Shown piece after piece: positions 35,640 through 45,027 of a stretch of 64,000 nucleotides of DNA. Each line of letters opens with the position of its first letter. Within the stretch, counting starts at the first letter, position 1. A program made the position numbers and the translations under genes. This stretch comes from Brumimicrobium mesophilum (lineage in GTDB: Bacteria; Bacteroidota; Bacteroidia; Flavobacteriales_D; Crocinitomicaceae). The stretch lies in the NCBI RefSeq assembly GCF_003025005.1, contig NZ_PVSS01000010.1, positions 1-64,000 of the forward strand, written 5' to 3'. Under the pieces are notes generated by a model. It saw only the letters and a list, made by a program, of their open reading frames with translations. It ran no database searches and was not told where the DNA came from.

Positions 35640-36467
35640 TTATTCTTTTAAACTTATATCTTTGTATTTGATCTTTGAGAACATAGTAACATCTTCTTGA
35701 TCATATTCAATCAAAGCTTCTTTTTGACCGAAAGCGAAAATATTTCCAAAGCGGTTAACTTCCATTACACCCCCATCCTTATCAACGATATGCTCAAGAT
35801 AAATTACTTCATCACCAATTTTAAAATTAGTTTCCAAAATCGCATCTTTTTCATTTAGGAAAAACAGTTTACTTATTGGCACTCTGTTTATTCCTAAGCG
35901 CCCTCTATTGTTATGTCCTAAAACTTTAACTTGTGTTTCTCCAAACCCAACAATTCTTCCAAGCTTCAATTCTCCATGTCGTTCATAATAAACATCCTCA
36001 CTAGTCAAGTTAAGTTGTGTTTCTCTTTTCTCATCTACTCTAATTGAAAAATCAGTGTTTTTTGATTTAACAACAGCTCCTTCATTAAAATCAATTACAT
36101 CAGCAGAAACCATAACCTTATTTTTCGATACAATTAAGAAGAATGATCTTTTAAAATCTACAGAAACATTTGCTAAAGCTTGCCCATCTGTTAATGGATA
36201 ATTGTGATATAAATTCCTTTTAGCTTCCAAAACTAGGGCATCAGTCGCTACTCCTCCCAATCCAAAAACTTTGAAAGTTTCAGATGTTCCAATAGCGAAA
36301 TCTACCACCTTAAAATTGGCATCACTCAAAGCTGCGTTTCCTGACATCACTCCTGTGTGAAAGGCACACGAATTTAATATTAGAACCAGTGCAAAAATTG
36401 ATGATATACGGGTAGCTTTTTCCATAGTAGTATTAAGAAAGGATAATAAAGGAATGATAATTTCCAA
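35640..36467 (-). CDS. Lipoprotein, second of a paralogous pair
   Basis: A 275-residue paralogue of the gene at 34752. From ATG 36467 the first 14 residues are hydrophobic and precede a second Met (MEKATRIS, codon at 36425), which gives a more normal lipoprotein signal with lipobox LNSC; the later start is likely. Shared parts are [43 protein letters not shown] and [13 protein letters not shown]. The C-terminal half has repeated short beta segments ending in residues such as GFGETQVKV and FAFGQKEALIEYD, suggesting a tandem small-barrel fold. Function unknown. Confidence 0.75.
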   Translation of the reverse strand: MEIIIPLLSFLNTTMEKATRISSIFALVLILNSCAFHTGVMSGNAALSDANFKVVDFAIGTSETFKVFGLGGVATDALVLEAKRNLYHNYPLTDGQALANVSVDFKRSFFLIVSKNKVMVSADVIDFNEGAVVKSKNTDFSIRVDEKRETQLNLTSEDVYYERHGELKLGRIVGFGETQVKVLGHNNRGRLGINRVPISKLFFLNEKDAILETNFKIGDEVIYLEHIVDKDGGVMEVNRFGNIFAFGQKEALIEYDQEDVTMFSKIKYKDISLKE

Positions 36468-36515
36468 TTTTGAATCAATAATACAAAATTAAAAACTTCT
36501 TAGTATCTTCAAGGC

Positions 36516-37232
36516 ATGAAAAATTCTATATTCATTATCAGCTTACTGTCCATATTGACTTTTACATCTTGTTCAAATTACGATTCTGGTCCAAACATTT
36601 CTAAAACCTTTCCTATATCAGAATTTTCTAACTTAGAATTAGAAGTCGTTGGTGAAGTCTATTTCGAACAAGCAGATAGTTTCTACATGCATGTTACCGG
36701 TGGTTCTAACTTAATTGAAGACCTTAAAATATCAAATGATGATGACGAACTTACAATAGAATTAAAAAACAAAGACAACTATTCTGGCAAGAAAAATGAT
36801 CTAACAATTCGTGTTGGTTCACCTCATCTTTCATTGGTTGATTTCAATAGTGTTGGTACATTTTTTATGGAAAACAATTTCAAAGGAAACCAATTAACCA
36901 TTGAAAACAATGGCGTTGGTGAAATAAAGATCAATGAAATTCATGTTACATCCATGAACTTAATATCCAAAGGTGTTGGAAAGGTTGAAGTTAAGGGAAC
37001 TGCTGTGAATACATTTATTAATTCTGAAGGAGTTGGCGAGATAGACAGTAAAGACTTAAAATCAAAAAATACAACTGTAAAATGTGAAGGTGTAGGAAGT
37101 ATTTCGGTTCACGCTTCTGAAAACATTGATATTTCATTATCAGGAATAGGAAATCTTGAATATTATGGAAATCCGAAAGAGATAAACACCAATATTTCAG
37201 GATTAGGGAAAGCCAAAAACATGGATAAATAG
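36516..37232 (+). CDS. DUF2807 (head GIN) lipoprotein
   Basis: A 238-residue lipoprotein (lipobox FTSC, Cys about 19) with a DUF2807 domain (about 35-225). The domain shows regular beta-helix-like repeats centred on xGVGxI/V: NGVGEIKI, KGVGKVEV, EGVGEIDS, EGVGSISV, SGIGNLEYYG, SGLGKAKN. The usual opening ISEFSNLELEVVGEVYFEQ is present. The family is predicted to be a surface or periplasmic adhesin-like fold; no activity is known. It is divergent from the paralogous lipoprotein pair. Confidence 0.85.
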   Translation: MKNSIFIISLLSILTFTSCSNYDSGPNISKTFPISEFSNLELEVVGEVYFEQADSFYMHVTGGSNLIEDLKISNDDDELTIELKNKDNYSGKKNDLTIRVGSPHLSLVDFNSVGTFFMENNFKGNQLTIENNGVGEIKINEIHVTSMNLISKGVGKVEVKGTAVNTFINSEGVGEIDSKDLKSKNTTVKCEGVGSISVHASENIDISLSGIGNLEYYGNPKEINTNISGLGKAKNMDK

Positions 37233-37276
37233 TTGAGTATTATACTATCAACTTTTATAGGAAAAAACTAAAAAAT

Positions 37277-37299
37277 CCAACTCATATGTTGGCTTTTTT
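37277..37299. terminator. Terminator between convergent genes
   Basis: CCAAC and GTTGG form a short stem with a 6-base loop, flanked by AAAAA and TTTTTT, so it can serve both the DUF2807 gene and the AAA ATPase gene. Confidence 0.65.
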
Positions 37300-37313
37300 A
37301 ATGACTTATTGTT

Positions 37314-38024
37314 TTATAAAATTCCCTCTTCCAACTTTGAAATCAAAAGTGACTTCACTTCCGTATTCACATAGTCCTTGACTTCTGCGAACGACAAATT
37401 ATACTTTCTTTCTATGATTCGCATTTCTTCAGGAAATGTAGAAAGCAATTTATCATAGAAAGTATCAAGAACCTCAACCGATGGCATATCAAAATCAATG
37501 CGCAATTGAAATCTTCGCATCAAAGCAGAATCTATAATTTCAGGGTGATTAGTAGCACAAATTAAAACCGCATTTTTTGGATAATAATCGATGAGTTGAA
37601 TAATTGTATTTACCAATCTTCTCATTTCTCCAACATCTTTATCGCTGTCATCTCTGGATTTTCCGATTTGATCAAATTCATCCAAAAAAAGCACTGACTT
37701 ATCTCTACCTGCCTTGTCAAAAACAAGTTTAATGTTTTGGGCAGTTTCTCCTATTCTAGAACAAATAATATTACTCAAGTTAAGAATCAAAATCTTTTTT
37801 CCTAAAGCATTTGCTATGGCCTTAGCTGTTGTAGTTTTCCCACATCCTGAATGCCCTTGTAACATCACCTTGTTGTTAACCGGCAGATTATATTTCGTGA
37901 GTTCTTCAACATACTTATACTCTTTGATAAGTGTTTGAATTTTTTTTCGGTTTTCTTGATTCAAAAAAACGTCTTCTAAAGAAACTACTTCTTTGTCTCT
38001 AATTACAAGGTCATGAATATCCAT
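37314..38024 (-). CDS. AAA+ family ATPase, small single-domain form
   Basis: A 236-residue ATPase with Walker A GHSGCGKTT (57-65), Walker B VLFLDEFD (111-118), sensor 1 in LICATNHPE and arginine finger region ALMRRFQLRIDF. It matches the core AAA domain of FtsH/26S-type ATPases with a short C-terminal lid, and no protease or other domain. Such stand-alone AAA proteins often work with a neighbouring substrate protein, but none is evident here. A minus-strand -7 element TATCTTTG lies at 38052-38045, close to the start codon. Confidence 0.85.
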   Translation of the reverse strand: MDIHDLVIRDKEVVSLEDVFLNQENRKKIQTLIKEYKYVEELTKYNLPVNNKVMLQGHSGCGKTTTAKAIANALGKKILILNLSNIICSRIGETAQNIKLVFDKAGRDKSVLFLDEFDQIGKSRDDSDKDVGEMRRLVNTIIQLIDYYPKNAVLICATNHPEIIDSALMRRFQLRIDFDMPSVEVLDTFYDKLLSTFPEEMRIIERKYNLSFAEVKDYVNTEVKSLLISKLEEGIL

Positions 38025-38059
38025 GGTTGAAATAAATTTGAGCGCAAAGATAAGAATAG

Positions 38060-38329
38060 AGATTTCAATTATGAATAAAAAAAAGTAGACTCAATAGTTG
38101 TTTAAATTTGCGCTGTAATGGAATGCGGAATAAAAATTAATGTTTGAGGTTTTATTATTAACGTGGGATGCTTTAATGGAACGCGGATTTTCGCAGATTT
38201 TCATCATACTTAAAACTAAAATCCGCGCTTATCCGCACTCGTAGATCCGCGTCATCCGCGTTCCTTCATCCTACCTAAGTCCAATCTCACGCCTTACACC
38301 ATTCGTAATTTGTAATTCCAAATTCGTAA
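38060..38329. repeat. Intergenic CGCGGAT repeat element
   Basis: In an otherwise AT-rich 305-base gap, GGAACGCGGAT (38178-38188) and its exact reverse complement (38254-38264) bracket a stretch in which ATCCGC recurs at 38221, 38231, 38245 and 38254 and its complement at 38184 and, in part, 38192. A degenerate earlier copy (TAATGGAATGCGGA) is at 38117-38130. The element could fold into a long imperfect hairpin. No ORF is seen. A related fragment lies at 44831-44880. Confidence 0.6.
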
Positions 38330-38749
38330 TTATTTTGTTGTCCTTTCCAACAGATAAAAAGCTAAATCATTTGAAGCCTTTTGATAAGCATACTTTGGTG
38401 AAAATGTATTTTCATTCTTCTTATAAAAAGCGCGCAAAGTAGCTGGAGCAATAAACTCAATTTCCACTTTAGGATACATTTGAATCAATCCTTCAATTTT
38501 AAATGAGATAGGTGAAGCTGCAAAAGTTCCTTTCGTACCTCTTTTAATTATTGCGATTTGATCAAAATTATTTCTTTCTAAAAAAGAATGAATCCCTTCA
38601 TGGATAGACTGAACCTCATTAGAATCCAAATGCTCTTTTAATTGAACTTTCTTTAGTTTATCTGAAATTTCAAAAATCCCTGATTCTGTTTTTTCTAGTC
38701 CACTGAAAATTCCTGTGCTTCCTTCTAAAGATATTCCTAGTACTTTCAT
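38330..38749 (-). CDS. DUF3010 family protein
   Basis: A 139-residue cytoplasmic protein. The start MKVLGISLEGSTGIFSGLEK, the middle FDQIAIIKRGTKGTFAASPISFKIEGLIQMYP and VEIEFIAPATLRAFYKK follow the DUF3010 pattern. The first strand and the later acidic and Lys positions are reminiscent of an RNase H-like fold, but I cannot show a catalytic centre. Function unknown. The stop codon lies inside an ATTCGTAATT-type repeat. Confidence 0.75.
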   Translation of the reverse strand: MKVLGISLEGSTGIFSGLEKTESGIFEISDKLKKVQLKEHLDSNEVQSIHEGIHSFLERNNFDQIAIIKRGTKGTFAASPISFKIEGLIQMYPKVEIEFIAPATLRAFYKKNENTFSPKYAYQKASNDLAFYLLERTTK

Positions 38750-38837
38750 TGTTTAGTTTTACTTTCACAATATACACATTGCTTTTTTAAACCACAGTCA
38801 TATCTAATTAGGATAATGACTGTGGAATAAATTTACA

Positions 38838-40205
38838 TTATTGAACAACTGGACTTCTGGTTAACCATCCTCTTCTACTTGCTGTTACAATCGCATAAGG
38901 TGTTATCCAGAAAAGAGTGAAAAAATAAAATATATTGTAACTAAAAATCCATAAAGCATTTCTTTTACTGCTTTTTACAGCGTAATATATTGCTGGAATT
39001 AAAGAAAATAGCGCAATACTGATTATTGTTGTGCTTAGGAAAAGAACAGGATAGAAGATCAAACTTAAGAACATTAAGATTAAAGTTGGATACGCAGTTA
39101 TGATTGTCAACCACTGATTAACCAACAAAATTCTAGGGTTTAGCTTATTATTAGTTCTAAAATCACTAAACGCAAATTTTGACATCATGATGTTCTCACG
39201 AACATTACTTCTTTCCCATCTAGTAAACATTTTTCTTAACACGCTATACGTTTCTGGAATGTTTGTTGCAACAAGTGCATTACTCTGAAACAAAGTATTG
39301 TATCCTTGTTTCATGATCATATTCGTCATGGCTCTGTCTTCACCGATGTCAGTTTTTACACCCATAAAAGTTTGGTCAATCCATTCTTCTAAACAACCCA
39401 TTACAGCTTCTTTGCGGTAAGCCGAAAGAGCACCAGGAGTACACAAAACACTTTTCATTTGACCTTGCGCGGCACGAATAAATCCAAAACTAAAAGCAAA
39501 ACTTACGTTTAACATTTTTGGAATAATTGCATCATTTGCATTTTGAATTTTCACGTTTCCTGCAACTGCACCACATTTTTTATCTACAACAAAAGGAGAT
39601 ACAAGATTTCTTAGCGTGTTTACATAGATTAATGAATCACTATCAATTGTAACGAATACATCTCCCGTTCCTAAATTAAAACCCCTGTAAAGTGCGTGCC
39701 TTTTACCTTTGTTTTCAGGCTGTTGAATAATTGTCAAGAAATCACCTAACTCAGCTTTCGCTTTTTTCATCCATTCCCATGTATCATCTACACTACCATC
39801 ATCAATGGCAATCAATTGGATTTTTTCTTTTGGATAATTACTTTTCGCAATACTTTGTAAAGTGTCGTAAACAAAAGCACCTTCATTGTAGGCGGGAACT
39901 AAAAGTGTAATGGTTGGCAATTCATCATCTTTCACAGATTCAATCGGTTTATATTTCAAATAATGAAATAGTAAGAAAGCGAAGAAATATAGTTTGAATG
40001 CTAGAATGAGCATTGTGAAGTAAAAAAGAATACTCCCAAAAGTCGAATTAAATTTTAGCGCTCCAAAATCTTCAAATTGATCCTGAAAAAAGTAGAGTAC
40101 AAAACCTGATCCTACGATTAAAAGAAGAGTATTTAGCAGAATTCCATAATCCTTTAATGACAAAATTGTCTTAGGATTTAACGATTTTAAATTTTTAACT
40201 ACCAT
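38838..40205 (-). CDS. Family 2 glycosyltransferase, hyaluronan/poly-GlcNAc synthase-like
   Basis: A 455-residue inner-membrane processive glycosyltransferase. Two N-terminal membrane segments (about 15-75) precede the GT-A domain with LIAIDDGSVDDTW, TIDSDS, the acceptor base motif EDRAMTN and the product-binding FTRWERSN (the RW of QxxRW). Three or four membrane segments follow (about 345-440). This plan fits synthases of poly-GlcNAc, hyaluronan or related polymers. No partner export or deacetylase gene is adjacent, so the product cannot be named. Confidence 0.87.
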   Translation of the reverse strand: MVVKNLKSLNPKTILSLKDYGILLNTLLLIVGSGFVLYFFQDQFEDFGALKFNSTFGSILFYFTMLILAFKLYFFAFLLFHYLKYKPIESVKDDELPTITLLVPAYNEGAFVYDTLQSIAKSNYPKEKIQLIAIDDGSVDDTWEWMKKAKAELGDFLTIIQQPENKGKRHALYRGFNLGTGDVFVTIDSDSLIYVNTLRNLVSPFVVDKKCGAVAGNVKIQNANDAIIPKMLNVSFAFSFGFIRAAQGQMKSVLCTPGALSAYRKEAVMGCLEEWIDQTFMGVKTDIGEDRAMTNMIMKQGYNTLFQSNALVATNIPETYSVLRKMFTRWERSNVRENIMMSKFAFSDFRTNNKLNPRILLVNQWLTIITAYPTLILMFLSLIFYPVLFLSTTIISIALFSLIPAIYYAVKSSKRNALWIFSYNIFYFFTLFWITPYAIVTASRRGWLTRSPVVQ

Positions 40206-40497
40206 TTTTTAAAGTGTTGAACAGTGAATATTTGTTTGCTTAGTAGATGATAAGTCTCTCCTAAAAGAGTGGTAAACTTACTGCATAATATCAATTCAAT
40301 TCACCGTTCATAACAAATTTTGGCCACTTATAACATTCGTTAACTATTAAAAATGGAGATGTATAGGACAGCAATCCAATATATTAAAAACCTTATACAC
40401 AAGATATTAGTAAAATCAAAAAGAATTGTTTATGGCTAAAAACAGGAGGATTTAGATAACATTTTTTAAGAATCGTAATTTGTAAAAAGATGCGAAA
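40206..40497. other. Intergenic region without clear function
   Basis: About 290 bases between the glycosyltransferase and the broken hydrolase gene. It contains one 28-codon plus-strand reading frame (40353-40439) rich in Lys and Ile without a visible ribosome binding site, and a short TCGTAATTTGTAA motif at 40472-40485. Nothing else stands out. Confidence 0.4.
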
Positions 40498-41225
40498 TCA
40501 TTCTAAGTTACTCAACATCTTATTCAAAATTGAACTGATCTCTTTTGCCCTAGTTAATACCATCATATGTGAACCGTTTTCAATAAAATAATTTGGACTT
40601 TTCACATTTCTAATTGGAATTGTATGGTCATTACTTCCATGTATGTGAATGATTTCTTTAGAATTGGACTTCCGCCTCCATCGAATAATCATTCTCGCTG
40701 TTCTTTTTAAATAATTTGGATCTTTACTTTCCAACATACTTTTGAAGGTTTCTTCATTTGTATTTCTGTCAGGCTCCACGATAGGCTGTAAGGTTTTCGC
40801 ACCCCAATACACTAACCGTGCTGGAAAAATCTCGAACAAAGGAATTGCTCGTTGAAATCTATACCTTATCGGAAGTTCCTTTCTGTTTTTAGCACTTGAA
40901 ATAATAACAACTTTCTCAGGGTTTAAAACTTCACTTAATTCTACACTCAACATTCCTCCAAGCGAAACACCAATAAGAGCAAAATTTTCAGTAGTGTCAA
41001 TCGAAGTAGAAAGTTGCTTGGCTAATTCTTGTAAAGATATTTTTTTACTGATGGTGTCGTATTCTAAATACCTAATTTTGAATCCATTTCTAAAGAATCA
41101 AAAATTCGATGATCAGAACCCTGACCGGGAAGAAAATAGATAGTTTCTATATTTTGAGCTTGACACAATTGAAATACGAACAGAAATACAATTAAAGTGA
41201 TTCTTTTTGATATTGTTTGTTCCAT
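40498..41225 (-). pseudogene. Secreted alpha/beta hydrolase interrupted by a single-base frameshift
   Basis: Translation from ATG 41225 gives a signal peptide (ending LCQAQ) and the start of an alpha/beta hydrolase, IETIYFLPGQGSDHRIFDSLEMDSK (residues 26-50), then a stop. One frame over it continues IRYLEYDTISKKISLQELAKQL, then the nucleophile elbow GVSLGGM and on to residue 242. Adding one A to the run at 41079-41076 joins the parts; the 728-base span is one short of a multiple of three. The His of HIHGSNDHTIP and the late Asp fit a hydrolase triad. An uninterrupted frame from 40953 encodes the C-terminal 151 residues, but that lacks the nucleophile Ser. Confidence 0.8.
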
Positions 41226-41310
41226 TATTTCTAAAATAAACTCAAAAATTAATTATTCACTTCATCCTTATTACATTCCAAAACTTATTCCTTGCTAATG
41301 GAAAATTAAA

Positions 41311-41338
41311 TAATTCGTAATTGATAATTTGTAATTAT
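41311..41338. repeat. ATTCGTAATT-type short repeat
   Basis: The segment reads TAATTCGTAATTGATAATTTGTAATT and ends at the stop codon of the transporter gene at 41335. Similar strings occur at 34423-34434, 38301-38333 and 40472-40485, each next to a minus-strand stop codon. Confidence 0.5.
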
Positions 41339-42702
41339 TTTTCTTTCTCCGCTAACTTCCTCAATCTACTAGCGCTCAAAACCTTTCTTCCTTTCACGCT
41401 TTCTTTTTTCGGAACGAAAATCAATAAAACCAATCCTACAGCGAAAAATGCTACAATTGAAAGTACAGAAGCCCTTAAATCTCCAGTCAAATATTCCATC
41501 AAACCGAAGAAGAACAATCCTAAAACAATTCCAATTTTTTCGGACACATCATAAAACGAAAAGTAAGAAGTATGGTCTTCAGTAGTAGGTAAGAATTTAG
41601 AATATGTAGAGCGAGAAAGTGCTTGAACTCCTCCCATAACCAATCCAATTCCGGCAGCTAAAAAGTAAAATTCAGTTGTAGATTCTAACCAATATGCCCA
41701 AATACACAGTAACATCCAACCAATCACTACAAAAATCAATGTTTTTAAATTTCCAATTAAACTAGAAATGTAAGACATTAAATATGCTCCTCCGGCTCCT
41801 AAAATTTGTATTAACAAAATAGCAATAATCAATCCTGTATCTCCTCCAGCGTCTCCCCAATCAATTTCTTTTTTGGCGAAAACAACAGCCATCAACATTA
41901 CGGTTTGAACTCCTGTATTAAAAAAGAAAAAGGACAACAAATAACGTTGTAACCTTTTGGTTTGACGAAATTCCTTGAAAACTCCTTTTAATTCTTGTAC
42001 CCCCTTAAAGATATACCCTGATTTTACATCACGCTTATAAACGTTATGTGGCAATCTTCGAAAAGTAAATTGCGCAAATCCCATCCACCATAATCCAACC
42101 AAAATAAAACTGTATTTGGTGTAGGATGGATCTCCAAGCATGATCATTGCCAAACATAAAACCAATAAAATCATACTTCCAAAATAGCCCATTGAAAATC
42201 CTCTTGCTGAGATATTATCGTGATTTTTTGGCTCTGCTATTTCTGGAAGATAGGCATTATAGAAAACCAAACTGTTCCAAAAACCAATACTGGCAAGAAA
42301 AATAGACAACATTCCCCATTCTATATTTGAAGGATCAAACCAATATAAAGAAATACTGGAAAGCGCACCTACATAACAGAAAAACTGCAAAAATCGCTTT
42401 TTACTCCCCGTAACATCGGCTATACCCGAAAGTAAAGGAGATAAAACACTTACCAACAAAAAAGAAGCCGCTAAAACATAAGAAAACAATACTGAATTCG
42501 ATAATGTGAATCCAAAAAACTCAACCATCACGTTTTCGTCTGGTAATAGCTTATCTCTGCCTACTGTTTTTAAATAATAGCTTTCTGTAACATTCGTATA
42601 GAAAACCGGAAATATTGCAGAGGATATCACCAAATTATAAACTGAATTTGCCCAGTCATAAAAAATCCATCCTTTTATAACACGCTTATTTCCTTTTTCC
42701 AT
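41335..42702 (-). CDS. UMF1 family MFS transporter (Atg22-like)
   Basis: A 455-residue membrane protein with about twelve hydrophobic segments. The start KGWIFYDWANSVYNLVISSAIFPVFY is diagnostic for this family, as are SPLLSGIADVTGSKKRFLQFF, GFWNSLVFYNAYLPEIAEP, ISARGFSMGYFGS and GGVQALSRSTYSKFLPTTEDHTSYFSFYD. Yeast Atg22 exports amino acids from the vacuole; bacterial members are uncharacterised permeases. It follows the E1 gene by 9 bases, so the two are likely co-transcribed. Confidence 0.92.
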   Translation of the reverse strand: MEKGNKRVIKGWIFYDWANSVYNLVISSAIFPVFYTNVTESYYLKTVGRDKLLPDENVMVEFFGFTLSNSVLFSYVLAASFLLVSVLSPLLSGIADVTGSKKRFLQFFCYVGALSSISLYWFDPSNIEWGMLSIFLASIGFWNSLVFYNAYLPEIAEPKNHDNISARGFSMGYFGSMILLVLCLAMIMLGDPSYTKYSFILVGLWWMGFAQFTFRRLPHNVYKRDVKSGYIFKGVQELKGVFKEFRQTKRLQRYLLSFFFFNTGVQTVMLMAVVFAKKEIDWGDAGGDTGLIIAILLIQILGAGGAYLMSYISSLIGNLKTLIFVVIGWMLLCIWAYWLESTTEFYFLAAGIGLVMGGVQALSRSTYSKFLPTTEDHTSYFSFYDVSEKIGIVLGLFFFGLMEYLTGDLRASVLSIVAFFAVGLVLLIFVPKKESVKGRKVLSASRLRKLAEKEK

Positions 42703-42711
42703 CGGTTTGTT

Positions 42712-44715
42712 TTAGTAATTCAATAATTCAGTTAAAACTGTTTCGAAACGCTTATTTGGTAAGAAGTTTTTCTCTAAATCTGCTTCAAAAGGAATTGGCG
42801 TATTTAAAGATGCCACTCTTCGAATTGGCGCATCTAAATATTTGAAACATGCTTCATTAATCTGAGTAACTATCTCCGCTCCTATTCCACCAATCTCTAC
42901 ATCTTCATGTAAAACAATAACTCGTCCTGTCTTTTTCACTGATTCAATGACAGTTTCCATGTCTAAAGGCGCTAAAGTTCTCAAATCTATTAAATCTGCA
43001 GAAATTGAAGTGTCATTTTCTAATGTTTCCAAAGCCCAATGCACTCCCAAACCATAAGTAACAATCGTTACGTCAGTTCCTTTTTTCAAGACTGCCGCTT
43101 TTCCTATTTCAGTAGTATAATAATCATCATAAATGTCTTCTCTCAAACTACGATAAAGGAATTTATGTTCGAAAAACAACACAGGATTTGGATCTTCAAT
43201 AGCTGCTGCCAACAATCCTTTTGCGTCTCCTGGAAATGCTGGATAAACAATCTTTAATCCTGGTGTATGGAAAAACCAAGCTTCCGTACTTTGTGAATGG
43301 AATGGTCCGGCTGCTACTCCAGCACCTGTTGGCATTCTCACCACAACATCAGCATTTTGTCCCCACCGCCAATGTAATTTCGCTAGATTATTCACGATTT
43401 GATTAAAACCTACTGTCACAAAATCGGAGAATTGCATTTCTACCATTGCTTTCATTCCAGCAATTGATAAACCAAGTCCAGCTCCAATAATTGCGGATTC
43501 ACATAAAGGTGTATTTCTCACACGGTCTTTTCCAAATTGTTCTACGAAGCCTTCTGTAACTTTAAAAACACCACCATAATCGCCAATGTCTTGTCCCATT
43601 AATACTAATTCTGGGAAGCGCTCCATAGATTGTCTCAATCCGTCAGAAACGGCGTCTACCAATCGTTTTTCACTTTTATTTTCTGATTCTGGCGCCACAA
43701 CAACTTGATTGTACTCCTTGAATAAATCTTTAATTTCCGTTTCTGTATCTGGAATAATTTTAGGTTCCGCTCCAGCGACATCTAAACCATTTTGAATTTC
43801 ATCCTTTATCTCTTTAGAGAAATCAGCAATCATCTCATCTGTCAATAAGCCTTCTTCTTTCAAGAAAAGTTCATAATTAACAACAGGATCTTTTTTGCTC
43901 CATTCATCTTGAATTCCCTCAGGATAATATTTCGTTCCCGAAGCTTCTTCATGACCTCTCATTCTAAAAGTCAAACATTCCAATAAAAATGGTCTTGGAC
44001 GCTCACGGATAGATTCTGCGATTTGCTTTACCGAAGTAATTACTTCCAAAATGTTGTTTCCATCGATTTGAAAAGCATCCATTCCATATCCTATTCCTTT
44101 ATCTACGAATTGTTTAAACCTGAACTGTTCATTACTTGGAGTTGACAATCCCCACTGGTTATTCTCAATTGTGAAAATCGTTGGCAATTGCCAAACCGCT
44201 GCAACGTTTAATGCTTCATGAAAATCTCCTTCACTTGCTCCACCATCTCCAGAAAATACCAAAGTTGCTTTCCCTTCTTTTTTGATATTAGAAGCTAGTG
44301 CAATTCCATCAGCAATTCCTAATTGTGGCCCTAAGTGAGAAATCATTCCAACGATATTATAATCCATTGTTCCAAAGTGGAAAGAACGATCACGTCCTTT
44401 TGTGAAACCAGACATTTTCCCTTGAAATTGAGCAAAAAGTCGCTCCAAAGGAATATCACGTGTTGTGAAAACACCTAAGTTCCTGTGCATTGGAAGAATT
44501 ACCTCATCCTTTTGCATCGCTAAAGTTGTCCCAACACTTATTGCCTCTTGTCCCCAACCAGAAAACCATTTTGAGATTTTCCCTTGACGTAAAAGAATCA
44601 ACATCTTTTCTTCAATAAGACGAGGTTTCAAAATGCGTTTGTATATATCAACAAGTTCACCATCAGTGAAATTTGTACGGTCGTAATCTATATGTCGTTG
44701 TAATAAGGTTTCCAT
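42712..44715 (-). CDS. 2-oxoacid dehydrogenase E1, fused alpha and beta subunits
   Basis: A 667-residue thiamine-diphosphate enzyme of a pyruvate or branched-chain 2-oxoacid dehydrogenase complex. The alpha half (about 1-330) has the cofactor motif GDGGASEGDF (156-165) ending in ENN (184-186). The beta half (about 345-667) has LMGQDIGDYGGVFKVTEGF, NTPLCESAIIGAGLGL and DLRTLAPLDMETV. The wording KWFSGWGQEAISVG fits the branched-chain type as well as many Bacteroidota oxoacid enzymes. The fusion is natural in this phylum. E2 and E3 genes are not in the window. Confidence 0.9.
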   Translation of the reverse strand: METLLQRHIDYDRTNFTDGELVDIYKRILKPRLIEEKMLILLRQGKISKWFSGWGQEAISVGTTLAMQKDEVILPMHRNLGVFTTRDIPLERLFAQFQGKMSGFTKGRDRSFHFGTMDYNIVGMISHLGPQLGIADGIALASNIKKEGKATLVFSGDGGASEGDFHEALNVAAVWQLPTIFTIENNQWGLSTPSNEQFRFKQFVDKGIGYGMDAFQIDGNNILEVITSVKQIAESIRERPRPFLLECLTFRMRGHEEASGTKYYPEGIQDEWSKKDPVVNYELFLKEEGLLTDEMIADFSKEIKDEIQNGLDVAGAEPKIIPDTETEIKDLFKEYNQVVVAPESENKSEKRLVDAVSDGLRQSMERFPELVLMGQDIGDYGGVFKVTEGFVEQFGKDRVRNTPLCESAIIGAGLGLSIAGMKAMVEMQFSDFVTVGFNQIVNNLAKLHWRWGQNADVVVRMPTGAGVAAGPFHSQSTEAWFFHTPGLKIVYPAFPGDAKGLLAAAIEDPNPVLFFEHKFLYRSLREDIYDDYYTTEIGKAAVLKKGTDVTIVTYGLGVHWALETLENDTSISADLIDLRTLAPLDMETVIESVKKTGRVIVLHEDVEIGGIGAEIVTQINEACFKYLDAPIRRVASLNTPIPFEADLEKNFLPNKRFETVLTELLNY

Positions 44716-45027
44716 GGTTTGAATTATATCTTCTTAAATTTGATAAACAAACTTAACATTAATCTTCATTTATGAATAAGGAGAGGGGTAAAATAATGAG
44801 AAATGTTTGGGAGGTTGGCAAGATGGGATGACGGAACACCGTTCCGAAAGTTTTCGGAAACGCAGATAGTCGCGGATTTTTTATTTAGACGGATAATTTA
44901 GGTTAGCTCATTAACTTTAGTTTATCCCTAGAAAATAGTTCGAAGCATTTCTCCCTTTTTGGAGAGCCTGTCCCGAAAAAATCGGGAGAGATACAGAGGG
45001 AGGATTTTTAAAACAATTTTGTAACCT
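44716..45027. other. Intergenic region with repeat fragments
   Basis: A 312-base gap. It holds a candidate minus-strand -7 element TAAGTTTG (44755-44748) for the E1 gene, two small palindromes (GGAAC/GTTCC at 44833-44845 and CCGAAA/TTTCGG at 44844-44857), a CGCAGATAGTCGCGGATTTT fragment like that at 38178, and a TCCCGA/TCGGGA hairpin inside a longer CTCCC...GGGAG inverted arrangement (44959-45005). These look like worn intergenic repeats. No ORF is seen. Confidence 0.5.

Noticed and set aside
40353-40439. A 28-codon plus-strand ORF rich in Lys and Ile
   Set aside because: No ribosome binding site or promoter is visible, and an ORF of this size is expected by chance in AT-rich DNA.
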